Source of the DNA: Halanaerobium saccharolyticum | GTDB lineage: Bacteria; Bacillota; Halanaerobiia; Halanaerobiales; Halanaerobiaceae | Assembly (NCBI RefSeq): GCF_003259895.1 | Contig: NZ_QLME01000008.1 | Coordinates: 1-64,000, forward strand | Length of the DNA: 64,000 nucleotides | Direction: 5' to 3' | Shown: positions 50,763 to 61,864 of the stretch, piece after piece | Position numbering within the stretch: position 1 is the first letter of the stretch | Layout: each line of letters opens with the position of its first letter | Made by a program: the position numbers and the translations under genes | The notes under the pieces: model-generated | What the model saw: only the letters and a program-made list of their open reading frames with translations | The model's database searches: none | What the model was told of the DNA's origin: nothing

Positions 50763-51812
50763 ATGAATAAACTGTTTAAAATTCAGCAAAAAATTGTACC
50801 GGAAATTGTTAAGACAGCCCAGCAAAGATACAATATTTTACGCGGTATTTATTATAATCAGCCAATTGGCAGAAGAGCCCTGGCCAAAATCTTAGGTCTC
50901 AGCGAAAGAACCATCCGCAATGACCTGGAGTTTTTTGAAAAAAATGCTTTGATAACTATTACTCCTGCAGGTACTCAAATAACTAGAATTGGAGAGGAAT
51001 TTCTGATAGAATTAGATGAGTACATAAAGGAATTAAGAGATATCAGTCATTTAGAAAAAAGACTGGAGAATATTCTGGGGATAGAAAAGGTAAAACTGGT
51101 GAATGGGGCTGTTCCAGCCGGAGATTTGAAAGCAGAAATTGGACGTATGGCCTCACAGCTTTTACAGCAGGAGATTAAAAATGGGGATATACTTGCTGTA
51201 ACAGGAGGGACGACTCTGGCCCAGGTGGCATCTGAGATGAGCTACAGTGCAGAATCTAGAGATGTAACGGTGGTTCCTGGTAGAGGGGGTCTGAGTGAGG
51301 ATGTCGAAATTCAGGCCAATACAATTGCTGCCAAGATTGCTAAAAAACTTGGGGGCAGCTATCATCTGCTACATATTCCGGACAATATGGCTGAAGAAAA
51401 TATTTATCACATAACTAAAGAACCGACAATCAAGAGAACTTTAGAAATTTTAAAAAGAGCCAACATTTTAATTCACGGAGTCGGAACTGCTGAAGATATG
51501 GCGGGACGCCGGGGAATGGATGAAAAGGAGATAAAGGATCTCATTAATGCAGGAGCAGTTGGTGAAGCCTTTGGTTTTTATTTCAACTCTCAGGGTGAGA
51601 TAATTTATTCAACGACAAGTGTTGGTTTAAATCTGGATGATCTGCAGACAATTAATAAAGTGATTGTGGTTGCAGGCGGAGAAAATAAAGCGGAGGCAAT
51701 AATTTCTGCAGTTTCTCCTAAATACCAGGATATTTTAATTACTGATGAAATTACGGCCCGAAAAATTATCTCTTTTAAAGGAGGTGAGGCTGAAGACAGG
51801 CTGGCAAACTGA
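50763..51812 (+). CDS. cggR: Central glycolytic genes regulator CggR
   Basis: CggR is a SorC-family repressor of the lower glycolytic genes, inactivated by fructose 1,6-bisphosphate. The 349-residue protein has an N-terminal HTH (about residues 33-60, GRRALAKILGLSERTIRNDL) and a phosphosugar-binding domain with VTGGTTLAQVASEMS and VVPGRGGLSEDVEIQANTIA. HGVGTAEDMAGRRGM lies further on. ATG 50763 has a GGAGG site at 50752-50756. An in-frame TTG at 50721 falls inside the operator and is rejected. It is followed by gap 100 bases on. Confidence 0.95.
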   Translation: MNKLFKIQQKIVPEIVKTAQQRYNILRGIYYNQPIGRRALAKILGLSERTIRNDLEFFEKNALITITPAGTQITRIGEEFLIELDEYIKELRDISHLEKRLENILGIEKVKLVNGAVPAGDLKAEIGRMASQLLQQEIKNGDILAVTGGTTLAQVASEMSYSAESRDVTVVPGRGGLSEDVEIQANTIAAKIAKKLGGSYHLLHIPDNMAEENIYHITKEPTIKRTLEILKRANILIHGVGTAEDMAGRRGMDEKEIKDLINAGAVGEAFGFYFNSQGEIIYSTTSVGLNLDDLQTINKVIVVAGGENKAEAIISAVSPKYQDILITDEITARKIISFKGGEAEDRLAN

Positions 51813-51912
51813 AATCAGCAGGTTATAAACTTTCAAACTTTTTTAAGTCTTTGTTTAATAAATTAAAATTTATATTTGTAAATGATTCACCAATTATAAG
51901 GAGGAATTAATA

Positions 51913-52908
51913 ATGAAAAGAGTAGCAATTAATGGTTTTGGAAGAATTGGTAGAGGATATCTACGACTGGTAGAAGGAAGAGATACAGAGGAAATTGAAA
52001 TCGTTGCAATTAACGATTTAGTAGATGTTGAAAACTTAGCTTACTTACTTAAGTATGATTCTGTACACGGCCGTTTTGATGGTACAGTAGAAGTTAAAGA
52101 TGGTGATTTAGTAGTTAATGGCAAGAAAATTAAGGTTTCTGCAATTAAAGACCCTAAAGAATTACCATGGGGAGAAAACAACATTGATGTTGTAATCGAG
52201 TCCACTGGTGTATTCCGTAAAAAGGCCCAGTTAATGAATCATATTGAAGCTGGTGCGAAAAAAGTTATTTTAACAGTACCTGCTAAAGATGAAATTGATA
52301 ACACTATTGTACTTGGTGTTAATGATGACGATCTAAGTGATGATGACTTAATCGTATCTAATGCTTCCTGTACAACAAATTGTCTGGCACCTTTAGCTAA
52401 GGCTTTAAATGACGAGTTTGGAATTGAAAAAGGTCTAATCACTACTGTTCACGGTTATACTACAAGTCAGGCTATCTTAGATATGCCAGCAGGAAAAACA
52501 AGAAGAGGTAGAACAGCTGCTGAAAATATTATTCCTACAACTACTGGTGCTGCTATTGCAACAACAAAAGTACTGCCTGAGCTAGATGGTAAGATTGATG
52601 GAATGGCAATTAGAGTTCCAGTACCTAATGGTTCCTGTGTAGACGGAGTATTTACTCTAGAAAAAGATGTAACAGTTGAAGAAGTAAATGCAATGTTTAA
52701 AGAAAAAGCGGAAGGTGAAATGAAAGGTGTATTAGGTTATACTGAAGAAGAATTAGTTTCCAGAGATATTATGGGACAATTCGAATCTTCTAAGATTGAC
52801 GCCCAGTCTACTATGGTTGTTAATGGCAACATGGTTAAAGTTATCTCCTGGTATGACAATGAGTTAAGTTACACAAATAGAGTTGTAGACTTAACATTAA
52901 AGCTGTAA
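51913..52908 (+). CDS. gap: Glyceraldehyde-3-phosphate dehydrogenase
   Basis: Gap oxidises glyceraldehyde 3-phosphate to 1,3-bisphosphoglycerate with NAD+. The 331-residue protein has the Rossmann motif NGFGRIGR, an aspartate at 35 (AINDL) favouring NAD+, and the active-site C153 in SNASCTTNCLAPLAK. The length is normal. It is the first enzyme gene of the CggR-controlled set and has a strong AAGGAGG site. Codon use is smoother (AT-rich synonymous choice with few rare codons) than in the surrounding regulators, in line with high expression. Confidence 0.97.
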   Translation: MKRVAINGFGRIGRGYLRLVEGRDTEEIEIVAINDLVDVENLAYLLKYDSVHGRFDGTVEVKDGDLVVNGKKIKVSAIKDPKELPWGENNIDVVIESTGVFRKKAQLMNHIEAGAKKVILTVPAKDEIDNTIVLGVNDDDLSDDDLIVSNASCTTNCLAPLAKALNDEFGIEKGLITTVHGYTTSQAILDMPAGKTRRGRTAAENIIPTTTGAAIATTKVLPELDGKIDGMAIRVPVPNGSCVDGVFTLEKDVTVEEVNAMFKEKAEGEMKGVLGYTEEELVSRDIMGQFESSKIDAQSTMVVNGNMVKVISWYDNELSYTNRVVDLTLKL

Positions 52909-52923
52909 TTTAAATATAAAATT

Positions 52924-52965
52924 ATTTCAGGGTGGGGCAGACTAATTTACCTGCCCTGAAATTTT
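52924..52965 (+). terminator. Stem-loop after gap
   Basis: TTTCAG (52925-52930) with CTGAAA (52956-52961) and GGCAG (52936-52940) with CTGCC (52951-52955) form a two-part stem, followed by TTTTC. It could lower transcription into pgk or protect the gap mRNA. The remaining 100 bases before pgk hold no recognised promoter. Confidence 0.65.
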
Positions 52966-53065
52966 CTCAATAAATTTTTTTGCCCTATTTTTAGATATAG
53001 ATATTTAACTTTAAGCTTATTTTCAAAAAATTAGTAATAGCTAATTAATAACGGAGGTATAAAAA

Positions 53066-54250
53066 ATGAAAAAAACACTTAAAGATATGGACTTTAAAGG
53101 AAAGAAAGTCTTAGTTAGAGTTGACTTTAATGTTCCTCTAAAAGAAGGTGTTGTTGGTGATAAGACAAGAATTAGAGCTGCTCTCCCAACAATTGAATAC
53201 TTAATTAAAGAAGATGCAAAAGTATTACTTATTTCTCACCTTGGACGTCCAGGTGGAGAAGCTAAAGATGACTTAAGAATGGATCCGGTTGCGAAAGCAC
53301 TGGCTAATTTATTAAACAAAGAAGTTAAAAAAGCTGATGACTGTATCGGCAAAGAAGTTAAAAAAGCTGTTAACAGTTTGGAAAATGGCGAGGTAATGTT
53401 ATTAGAAAACAGCCGCTTCCACGCTGGAGAAAAGCAAAATGACCCTGAATTTGCAAAAGAATTAGCATCACTTGCTGATCTTTATGTAAATGATGCTTTT
53501 GGTGCCGCTCACAGAGCTCATGCAACTACAGTTGGTGTAACAGAATATTTACCGGCTGCTGCAGGTTTCTTAATGCAGAGAGAATTAAATGCACTTGGTG
53601 AAGTAATGGAAAATCCAGAAAGTCCTTTTGTGGCTATCATGGGTGGAGCCAAGGTTTCTGATAAAATTGATGTAATTAAAAACTTAATCACTAAAGTAGA
53701 CAAATTAATCGTTGCCGGTGGAATTGCAAATACCTTCCTGCTGGCAAAAGGTTATGAAGTCGGGGATTCTCTTGTAGAAGCTGATAAGGTTGATCTGGCT
53801 AAAGAATTAATGGAAGAAGCAGAAGCAAAGGGAGTAGAAATTGTGCTTCCGATCGATGTTGTAATTGCTGATGATTTCTCCAATGATGCAAATACAAAAA
53901 CAGTTTCCGTTAAAGATGTTCCTGCTGGCTGGCAGATTTTAGATTGTGGCGGTCCTCAGAGCTTAGAAAAATATAAAGAAATTATTAAAAATGCTAAAAC
54001 AGTTATCTGGAATGGACCATTAGGAGTATTCGAAATGGAGAAATTTGCTAAGGGTACTGTTGAATTAGCTAAGGCTTTAGCTGAATCAGATGCACATTCC
54101 GTAATCGGTGGTGGAGATTCCGCGGCTGCAATTAACGAAGCTGGTGTAGCTGATAAGATGAGCCACATTTCTACCGGTGGTGGAGCTTCTCTAATGTTCT
54201 TTGAAGGTAAAGAACTTCCTGGTGTAGCTGCACTTGACGATACTGAATAA
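53066..54250 (+). CDS. pgk: Phosphoglycerate kinase
   Basis: Pgk makes ATP from 1,3-bisphosphoglycerate. The 394-residue protein shows the substrate-binding [14 protein letters not shown], the HLGRPGG block near residue 58-64, the hinge and ATP region [16 protein letters not shown], and the terminal [14 protein letters not shown] with ISTGGGASL. The length is normal. It has an ACGGAGG site and follows gap after a stem-loop. Confidence 0.97.
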   Translation: MKKTLKDMDFKGKKVLVRVDFNVPLKEGVVGDKTRIRAALPTIEYLIKEDAKVLLISHLGRPGGEAKDDLRMDPVAKALANLLNKEVKKADDCIGKEVKKAVNSLENGEVMLLENSRFHAGEKQNDPEFAKELASLADLYVNDAFGAAHRAHATTVGVTEYLPAAAGFLMQRELNALGEVMENPESPFVAIMGGAKVSDKIDVIKNLITKVDKLIVAGGIANTFLLAKGYEVGDSLVEADKVDLAKELMEEAEAKGVEIVLPIDVVIADDFSNDANTKTVSVKDVPAGWQILDCGGPQSLEKYKEIIKNAKTVIWNGPLGVFEMEKFAKGTVELAKALAESDAHSVIGGGDSAAAINEAGVADKMSHISTGGGASLMFFEGKELPGVAALDDTE

Positions 54251-54297
54251 ATTTAAATCAAGGAACTATTTAATTAATTTTGAATAAATTCGAATCT

Positions 54298-54325
54298 AAA
54301 TTTTTGCTGTTCAGGCAAAATTTGA
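54298..54325 (+). other. Hairpin directly upstream of the tpiA ribosome-binding site
   Basis: AAATTTTTGC pairs with GCAAAATTT around TGTTCAG, immediately before GAGGAGG. There is no T-run. It may modulate tpiA translation or stabilise processed mRNA. Confidence 0.45.
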
Positions 54326-54337
54326 GGAGGAATATTA

Positions 54338-55102
54338 ATGCGTAAACCATTTATATGTGGAAACTGGAAAATGAATAAAAATGTTAAAGAAGCAGAAGCA
54401 ATGATTACTGCTTTAAAATCTAAAGTTGCAAATGTAGATAATGTTGAAATGGGAATCTGTCCAACAGCTCTCTGTTTAACAACAGTTAAAGAGGCTGCTC
54501 AGGGTAGTGATATTGTAACAGGTGCTGAAAATATTTACTGGAAAGATTCCGGTGCTTATACCGGTGAAATTTCTGCTAAGATGCTGGCTGATAGTGGTAT
54601 TGAATATACTATTGTGGGTCACTCAGAAAGAAGAGAAATTTTTGGTGAAAGTGATTATGAGGTAAACAAAAAAGTTTTATCTGCCCTGGAACATGGTGTA
54701 AAGCCAATTGTCTGTGTTGGAGAAACTTTAGAAGAAAGAAAAGCTGATCAAATAGAAGCAAAAGTTAATTTTCAGGTTGATTCTGCTCTGGCAGGATTAA
54801 GCGAAGAAGAAGCTGAAGATGTAGTAATTGCTTATGAACCTATCTGGGCAATTGGTACAGGTGAGACTGCTTCGGCTGAAGAAGCTAATCGGGTAATTGG
54901 AATTATTAGAGATAATATTAGAAAAGAATACCCTGAAGCTGCTGATAAGATTAGAATTCAGTATGGTGGTAGTGTTAAACCCCATAATGTAGAAGAAATT
55001 ATGGCTCAGTCAGAAATCGATGGTGCTTTAGTTGGTGGAGCCAGCTTAGAAGCAGACTCTTTTTCTGAAATTATTTTAAAAACTGCCGAGATCTATAAGT
55101 AA
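54338..55102 (+). CDS. tpiA: Triosephosphate isomerase
   Basis: TpiA interconverts dihydroxyacetone phosphate and glyceraldehyde 3-phosphate. The 254-residue protein has catalytic K11 (GNWKMNK), the histidine loop TIVGHSERREIFGE, and the glutamate loop VIAYEPIWAIGTGETAS. The phosphate-gripping IQYGGSVKPHN and LVGGASL follow. It is 28 bases upstream of gpmI. Confidence 0.97.
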   Translation: MRKPFICGNWKMNKNVKEAEAMITALKSKVANVDNVEMGICPTALCLTTVKEAAQGSDIVTGAENIYWKDSGAYTGEISAKMLADSGIEYTIVGHSERREIFGESDYEVNKKVLSALEHGVKPIVCVGETLEERKADQIEAKVNFQVDSALAGLSEEEAEDVVIAYEPIWAIGTGETASAEEANRVIGIIRDNIRKEYPEAADKIRIQYGGSVKPHNVEEIMAQSEIDGALVGGASLEADSFSEIILKTAEIYK

Positions 55103-55129
55103 ATAAGTAAGTCTATAAGGAGGATTATT

Positions 55130-56674
55130 ATGGCAAGACCTAAACCACTGGCCCTGATTATTGCAGATGGGCTGGGAATAAATGAAAATGCAGAAGGAAA
55201 TGCTGTCTATCAGGCAGATACTCCTTTTCTGGACAAATTAAATAAAGAATATCCACATTCAATTTTGAAACCTTCAGGTGAGGCTGTTGGTCTCCCGGAA
55301 GGTCAGATGGGTAACTCTGAGGTTGGACACTTAAATATTGGTGCCGGCCGCATAGTTTATCAGGATTTTACAAGAATTAATAAGGCTGTTGAAGAAAAAC
55401 ATCTGCTGGACAATGAGGCACTTAAAAAAGCAGTAGACCATGCTAAAGAAAATGATGGTGCTCTGCACTTAATCGGACTTCTATCTGATGGTGGTGTCCA
55501 CAGCCATATCAAACATCTTTTTGGTTTAATCGAGATGGCTGACCGTGCAGATCTGGAAAAAGTATATATCCATCCAATCTTAGATGGTAGAGATACTCCC
55601 CCTACCAGCGGGACAGGTTATTTAAAAGAACTGCAGGACGAGCTGGATAGAGTTGGTACCGGCAGGATTGCAACTGTCAGCGGCCGTTATTACACAATGG
55701 ATCGTGATAACCGCTGGGAAAGAACTAAGAAATCATATGATATGTTAGTTCTGGGAGAAGGAAATAAAGCAGAAGATGCTATTAAAGCTGTAGAAGCTTC
55801 TTATGAAGAGGATGTAGAAGACGAATTTGTTGTACCAACAGTGATCACCGAAAATGGAGAGCCTGTAGGTCCAATGAATGACCATGATTCTGTAATTTTC
55901 TTCAACTTTAGAGCTGATAGGGCCCGTCAGATCACCAAGGCCTTAACTATTGATGGTTTTGAGGGCTTTGAGCGGGAACCAGAACATCCTGAAGATTTAT
56001 ACTATGTCACAATGACAGAGTATGATGAAGAATTCGATTTACCGGTGGCTTTTGAGCCAGTAGAAATCGAAGATGGACTGGGAGATGTTCTAAGTCGAGA
56101 AGGTTTAAAACAGCTTAGAATTGCTGAAACAGAAAAATATGCTCATGTTACTTTCTTCTTTAATGGAGGAGTTGAAGAGCCAAATGAGGGTGAAGATAGA
56201 ATCTTAATTCCTTCCCCCCAGGTTGCAACTTATGAGATGCAGCCAGAAATGAGTGCTTATGAAGTAACTGATAAGCTCTTAGAAAAAATAGAAGCAGAAG
56301 AGTATGATGTAATTATCTTAAACTATGCAAATATAGATATGGTTGGACATACAGGTTATATGGATGCAGCTATTGAAGCTGTAGAGACTGTAGATGAATG
56401 CCTATCTAAAATAATCCCTGCTATGTTAGATAAAGGTGGTCAGGCTTTAATTACAGCTGACCACGGTAATGGAGAAAAAATGAAAGAAGATGATGGTTCT
56501 CCATTTACAGCTCATACTTCTAATATAGTTCCTCTCTATTATGTAGGTGGACCGAAAAATAAAGGTATAGCTTCTGGTAAATTAGCTGATTTAGCTCCAA
56601 CAATGTTAGAAATTCTGGGAATTGAAAAACCAGAAAAAATGACAGGAGAATCTCTAATTATAGATAATGATTAA
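55130..56674 (+). CDS. gpmI: 2,3-bisphosphoglycerate-independent phosphoglycerate mutase
   Basis: GpmI converts 3- to 2-phosphoglycerate with a metal-bound phosphoserine. The 514-residue alkaline-phosphatase-superfamily protein has the N-terminal metal site [15 protein letters not shown], the catalytic serine in [17 protein letters not shown], and [27 protein letters not shown] and [11 protein letters not shown] form the second metal site. The length is standard. It lies between tpiA and eno. Confidence 0.97.
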   Translation: MARPKPLALIIADGLGINENAEGNAVYQADTPFLDKLNKEYPHSILKPSGEAVGLPEGQMGNSEVGHLNIGAGRIVYQDFTRINKAVEEKHLLDNEALKKAVDHAKENDGALHLIGLLSDGGVHSHIKHLFGLIEMADRADLEKVYIHPILDGRDTPPTSGTGYLKELQDELDRVGTGRIATVSGRYYTMDRDNRWERTKKSYDMLVLGEGNKAEDAIKAVEASYEEDVEDEFVVPTVITENGEPVGPMNDHDSVIFFNFRADRARQITKALTIDGFEGFEREPEHPEDLYYVTMTEYDEEFDLPVAFEPVEIEDGLGDVLSREGLKQLRIAETEKYAHVTFFFNGGVEEPNEGEDRILIPSPQVATYEMQPEMSAYEVTDKLLEKIEAEEYDVIILNYANIDMVGHTGYMDAAIEAVETVDECLSKIIPAMLDKGGQALITADHGNGEKMKEDDGSPFTAHTSNIVPLYYVGGPKNKGIASGKLADLAPTMLEILGIEKPEKMTGESLIIDND

Positions 56675-56730
56675 GCTTTTAAAAAAGATCATTAGAGCTT
56701 AATCTGAGCACAGTTTAAATCAATTAATAA

Positions 56731-56755
56731 GCAGGAGCAGTTTTTGCTGTCCTGC
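56731..56755 (+). other. GC-rich hairpin in the gpmI-eno gap
   Basis: GCAGGA (56731-56736) plus CAG pairs with CTG plus TCCTGC (56750-56755) around a T-rich loop. It is not followed by a T-run, so it more likely caps or stabilises mRNA ends than stops transcription. Confidence 0.5.
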
Positions 56756-56795
56756 AGAAATATAACTTAAAAATAGTTTCACTGTAAAATTATAA

Positions 56796-58097
<1,302 letters not shown>

Positions 58098-58129
58098 AAT
58101 TTTTTAAATCTAAAAGATAGTAACTATGA

Positions 58130-58163
58130 GACTGGGTAGAGATTTTTCTCTGCCTGGTCTTTT
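58130..58163 (+). terminator. Intrinsic terminator after eno
   Basis: A 13-bp stem (58130-58142 with 58147-58159, three or four G-T pairs) closes a four-base loop and is followed by TTTT. It separates glycolysis from secG. Confidence 0.85.
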
Positions 58164-58319
58164 ATAGTCTTAGATAAGGAAACTGTTTTCCGAGTTTTTA
58201 AAAAGTCTTTTTATCTTCTAAGTTATTGTTTTTTTGTCTTTAATATGTTAAAATTAAAACTGTGTTGAATTATGGATATCTAGTATTATTTTACTTAACT
58301 TACTGGAGGTGAGATTTAG

Positions 58320-58541
58320 ATGTTTGTACTTAAGGTTTTACATTTTATTATAGCGATTGCAGTAATTGTTGGAGTTCTACTTCAGTCTGGTAAAAGTGCC
58401 GGTCTATCTGGAGCGATTGACGGTGGTGCCACAACTTTTTTTGGTAAGTCAGGAAAGAAGATGGAAGATAAAATTAGTAAGGCAACAACTGTTGCAGCAG
58501 TATTATTTATGATTAACTCTCTAATTTTAGCTATATTTTAA
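58320..58541 (+). CDS. secG: Preprotein translocase subunit SecG
   Basis: SecG is a small subunit of the SecYEG channel. The 73-residue protein has two membrane helices (about residues 3-22 and 52-72) separated by the glycine-rich conserved loop VLLQSGKSAGLSGAIDGG with TTFFGKSG. The length is typical. In many Firmicutes secG is followed by rnr and smpB. Here three other genes lie between secG and rnr. Confidence 0.95.
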   Translation: MFVLKVLHFIIAIAVIVGVLLQSGKSAGLSGAIDGGATTFFGKSGKKMEDKISKATTVAAVLFMINSLILAIF

Positions 58542-58714
58542 GTTTCATAATTAAATAATGATTTGTTAATTACAAAACAGGAGATTGAGTATTTTATAAA
58601 TCATCTAATATTAAGCTAGGTAAAATTTTATAGTTTTGAATGCAATTAATACCAGATAAGATGCTAAAGATTAGCAAATAAAAATAAAATATTAATTAAT
58701 AAGGAGGTTGGTGC

Positions 58715-60667
58715 ATGAATTTTTATACACCTTTAGCGGGAATAATAGCTTTAATTTTTGCTTTTATTCTTGCTGGAAAAGTTAAAAAAGAAAGTATGGG
58801 AACAGAGAGAATGGCCGAGCTATCAGATGCAATCAATGAGGGGGCAATGGCATTTTTAGGTCGTGAGTATAAGATGCTTTCAGTATTTGTTGCAGTTGTA
58901 GCTGTAATAATGGCTGTTGTACCCAGTCTAGGCTGGCAGTATGCAGTATCATTTATCCTGGGTGCATTTTTCTCTGCTTTAGCTGGGTTTATAGGAATGC
59001 AGATTGCAACTCAGTCCAATGCCAGAACAACACATGCTGCTAGAACAGGCTTAAATGCTGCTCTAAAAGTTGCATTTTCTGGTGGAACTGTCATGGGGAT
59101 GTCTGTTGTAGGTTTAGGAACCTTAGGACTTGGAATTTTATATATGTTCTTTTCTCATAATGTAGAGTTTATTAGAGGTTTTGCTTTTGGCGCCAGTTCT
59201 ATTGCTTTATTTGCCCGTGTTGGTGGCGGTATTTATACCAAAGCTGCTGATGTTGGTGCTGATTTAGTGGGTAAAGTAGAAGCTGGGATTCCAGAAGATG
59301 ATCCCCGGAACCCTGCTGTTATTGCTGATAATGTTGGTGATAATGTTGGTGATGTGGCAGGAATGGGAGCAGATTTATTCGAATCATATGTTGGATCAAT
59401 TGTAGCTGCTATGACTTTAGGAGCTGCTTTAAGTGTAGATCATGTTTTACTGCCGATGTTAATTGCAGCCTTAGGAATTATTGCTTCTATTATTGGTACC
59501 CGCTTTGTAAGAGCTAAAGAAGGCGGAAATCCTGCCAAAGCTTTAGAAAGAGGGACTTTAAGTGCTGCTGGAATTACAATTATTGGAGCTTACTTTTTAG
59601 TAACTTCTTTAACTGGAGAAATTGGTATTTTTGTAGCAATTATTGCCGGCTTAGTTGCTGGAACACTAATTGGTAGAATTACTGAATACTATACTTCTGA
59701 GCATTATGGGCCTGTTAAACATATTGCCCGTCAGTCACAGACTGGTACCGCAACTAACATAATCAGTGGTTTATCTGTTGGTATGAGAAGTACAGCCCTT
59801 CCAATTTTAGTTATTGCAGCTGCTATTTATTTAGCTTATAATTTTGCCGGTCTTTATGGTATTGCAATGGCTGCAGTTGGTATGCTTTCTACAACAGGTA
59901 TTACACTTTCAGTTGACGCTTATGGACCTATTGCTGATAATGCCGGTGGAATTGCCGAAATGGCAGAGCTGGATTCTTCAGTTAGAGATATTACTGATAA
60001 ATTAGACTCTGTTGGTAATACAACAGCTGCTATGGGTAAGGGTTTTGCAATTGGTTCAGCTGCTTTAACAGCTTTATCATTATTTGCAGCTTTCTCACAG
60101 GCAGTTGGTTTAGAGTCTATTTCGCTGACCAATCCACAGGTTATTATTGGACTTTTCTTAGGAGCTATGCTTCCTTTCCTATTCTCCGCAATTACAATGG
60201 AGGCTGTAGGTAAGGCCGCAGGAGAAATGATCGAAGAGGTAAGAAGACAGTTTAAAGAAATGCCAGGTATTATGGAAGGTACTCAAAAACCTGACCACAG
60301 AAAATGTGTTGATATCAGTACAACAGCTGCTCTAAAAGAAATGATTTTACCAGGACTTTTAGCTGTAGTTGTGCCAGTAGTAGTTGGACTCTGGGATGTG
60401 CAGGCACTGGGTGGTCTTTTAGGTGGAGCCCTTTCTTCCGGTGTGCTCTTAGCGATTATGATGGCTAATGCCGGTGGAGCCTGGGATAATGCTAAAAAAT
60501 ATATTGAATCAGGAGCATTTGGTGGTAAAGGAACAGAAACACATTCTGCTTCTGTTGTCGGTGATACAGTAGGAGATCCATTTAAGGATACCTCTGGTCC
60601 ATCCTTAAACATCTTAATCAAATTGATGACTATTGTTTCACTTGTATTTGCTCCTTTATTCATGTAA
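58715..60667 (+). CDS. hppA: Membrane-bound ion-pumping pyrophosphatase (K+-dependent type)
   Basis: This enzyme hydrolyses pyrophosphate and pumps H+ or Na+ outward. The 650-residue protein has about 16 membrane helices and the catalytic segments [40 protein letters not shown] and [15 protein letters not shown]. The segment [16 protein letters not shown] has alanine where K+-independent enzymes have lysine (GNTTKA), placing it in the K+-dependent group, which contains all known Na+ pumps. The transported ion is not settled by this. A 173-base AT-rich gap without clear signals precedes it. Confidence 0.95.
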   Translation: MNFYTPLAGIIALIFAFILAGKVKKESMGTERMAELSDAINEGAMAFLGREYKMLSVFVAVVAVIMAVVPSLGWQYAVSFILGAFFSALAGFIGMQIATQSNARTTHAARTGLNAALKVAFSGGTVMGMSVVGLGTLGLGILYMFFSHNVEFIRGFAFGASSIALFARVGGGIYTKAADVGADLVGKVEAGIPEDDPRNPAVIADNVGDNVGDVAGMGADLFESYVGSIVAAMTLGAALSVDHVLLPMLIAALGIIASIIGTRFVRAKEGGNPAKALERGTLSAAGITIIGAYFLVTSLTGEIGIFVAIIAGLVAGTLIGRITEYYTSEHYGPVKHIARQSQTGTATNIISGLSVGMRSTALPILVIAAAIYLAYNFAGLYGIAMAAVGMLSTTGITLSVDAYGPIADNAGGIAEMAELDSSVRDITDKLDSVGNTTAAMGKGFAIGSAALTALSLFAAFSQAVGLESISLTNPQVIIGLFLGAMLPFLFSAITMEAVGKAAGEMIEEVRRQFKEMPGIMEGTQKPDHRKCVDISTTAALKEMILPGLLAVVVPVVVGLWDVQALGGLLGGALSSGVLLAIMMANAGGAWDNAKKYIESGAFGGKGTETHSASVVGDTVGDPFKDTSGPSLNILIKLMTIVSLVFAPLFM

Positions 60668-60694
60668 AATTAATATAGTAGTAAAGGATTAATC

Positions 60695-60731
60695 ACCCTC
60701 CTTGTAGTTAATGCTGCTGGGAGGGTTTTTT
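60695..60731 (+). terminator. Intrinsic terminator after hppA
   Basis: ACCCTCC (60695-60701) pairs with GGAGGGT (60720-60726) and runs into TTTTTT, with an 18-base loop. Confidence 0.85.
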
Positions 60732-60751
60732 GATAGAAGGGTAGTGATTTA

Positions 60752-61162
60752 ATGCCGGAAGTCGATGATCAAATGTGTTTTGCCTGTGGTGAGGAAAATC
60801 CAATTTCTCTGGCCTTGAAATTTGAAGAAATTGGTAAAAATAGGGTTAAAGCCGAATTTGTTCCCGGAGAAAATCATCAGGGCTATAATGGGATAATTCA
60901 TGGTGGTTTAACAGCTACTTTACTGGATGAAGCAATGGCCTATGTAATTGGATTTAAGGGAATCAAAGCTTTTACTGCCGAGTTAAATATAAGGTACAGA
61001 AAAGCAATAGAAATTGGAGAAAAGATAGAAATAATCGGAGAATATAAAAATTCCAAAAAAAGTTCTATTGCAAATGTTCATTATGCTCGGGCAGAAATTT
61101 TTGCTGAAGATGGTAATTTAAAGGCTCAGGCAGAAGCTAAATTTATTGAGGCTGATAATTAA
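60752..61162 (+). CDS. PaaI/hotdog-fold thioesterase
   Basis: The 136-residue hotdog protein has an N-terminal C-x2-C-G segment (MCFACGEENPISLAL) seen in one thioesterase subgroup and the active-site helix IIHGGLTATLLDEAMAYVIG. It probably hydrolyses an acyl-CoA or acyl-protein thioester, but the substrate is unknown. Its start is 21 bases after the hppA terminator's T-run. Confidence 0.88.
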   Translation: MPEVDDQMCFACGEENPISLALKFEEIGKNRVKAEFVPGENHQGYNGIIHGGLTATLLDEAMAYVIGFKGIKAFTAELNIRYRKAIEIGEKIEIIGEYKNSKKSSIANVHYARAEIFAEDGNLKAQAEAKFIEADN

Positions 61163-61226
61163 AGTTTTTTTATACTTAAGTAGTTTATTTTTAAGCAAGA
61201 TCAAAACATAATGGGGAGGAATTTTA

Positions 61227-61778
61227 ATGCAGAGAGAAGAAGCTCTTAAACTGATGGAAGAAAATATCAAGCAGAAAAATTTACGCAAACACTGTCTTGC
61301 TGTTGAAGAAGTAATGGCCGAACTGGCTGATCATTTTGATAAAGATGAGCAAAAATGGCGGCTGGCAGGTTTACTTCATGATATTGATTATGAAGAGACT
61401 GCAGATCAGCCCGAAAAGCACAGTCAGCTTGGTGCCGATATGCTTGCAGAAATGGGAATGGAAAAGAAAATAGTAGATGCTGTTAGAGCTCATAATGGGA
61501 TGCACGAGCTGCCCCGGAAAACCTTAATGGCTAAGTCTCTATATGCTGCTGATCCTTTGACCGGTTTAATTGTTGCTTCAGCATTGATTCATCCTGAAAA
61601 AAAATTAGAAGCACTGGATACGGAATTTGTTTTAAACCGTTATGGAGATAGTTCTTTTGCCAAAGGAGCAGATAGAGATGTGATTGCTTCCTGTAAGGAG
61701 CTGGATCTGGAGCTAAAAGAATTTGTTGATCTTTCTTTAGAGGCGATGCAAAATATTTCTGATGAGCTCGGACTTTAA
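61227..61778 (+). CDS. HD-domain phosphohydrolase
   Basis: The 183-residue protein has a compact HDIG-type HD domain: R-K-H20-like (KNLRKHCLAVEEVM), LAGLLHDIDYEETAD with the HD pair, and VDAVRAHNGMHELP with a further histidine. D108 lies in YAADPLTGLI. Such small HD proteins hydrolyse phosphate esters, often nucleotides, and the substrate is not known. It has a GGGGAGG site and lies between the thioesterase gene and rnr. Confidence 0.85.
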   Translation: MQREEALKLMEENIKQKNLRKHCLAVEEVMAELADHFDKDEQKWRLAGLLHDIDYEETADQPEKHSQLGADMLAEMGMEKKIVDAVRAHNGMHELPRKTLMAKSLYAADPLTGLIVASALIHPEKKLEALDTEFVLNRYGDSSFAKGADRDVIASCKELDLELKEFVDLSLEAMQNISDELGL

Positions 61779-61864
61779 ATTTTAGTTTTAAAAGCGGAAA
61801 ACAAATTGATTTAAATAGAACGCAAGTTAGTACGGAATCAGAAAAAGATTGGGGATGATTATTA

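Noticed and set aside
60283-60663. Open frame on the minus strand (126 codons) across the end of hppA
   Set aside because: It is fully covered by the conserved catalytic C-terminus of the pyrophosphatase, with no signals of its own. It is a coding shadow.
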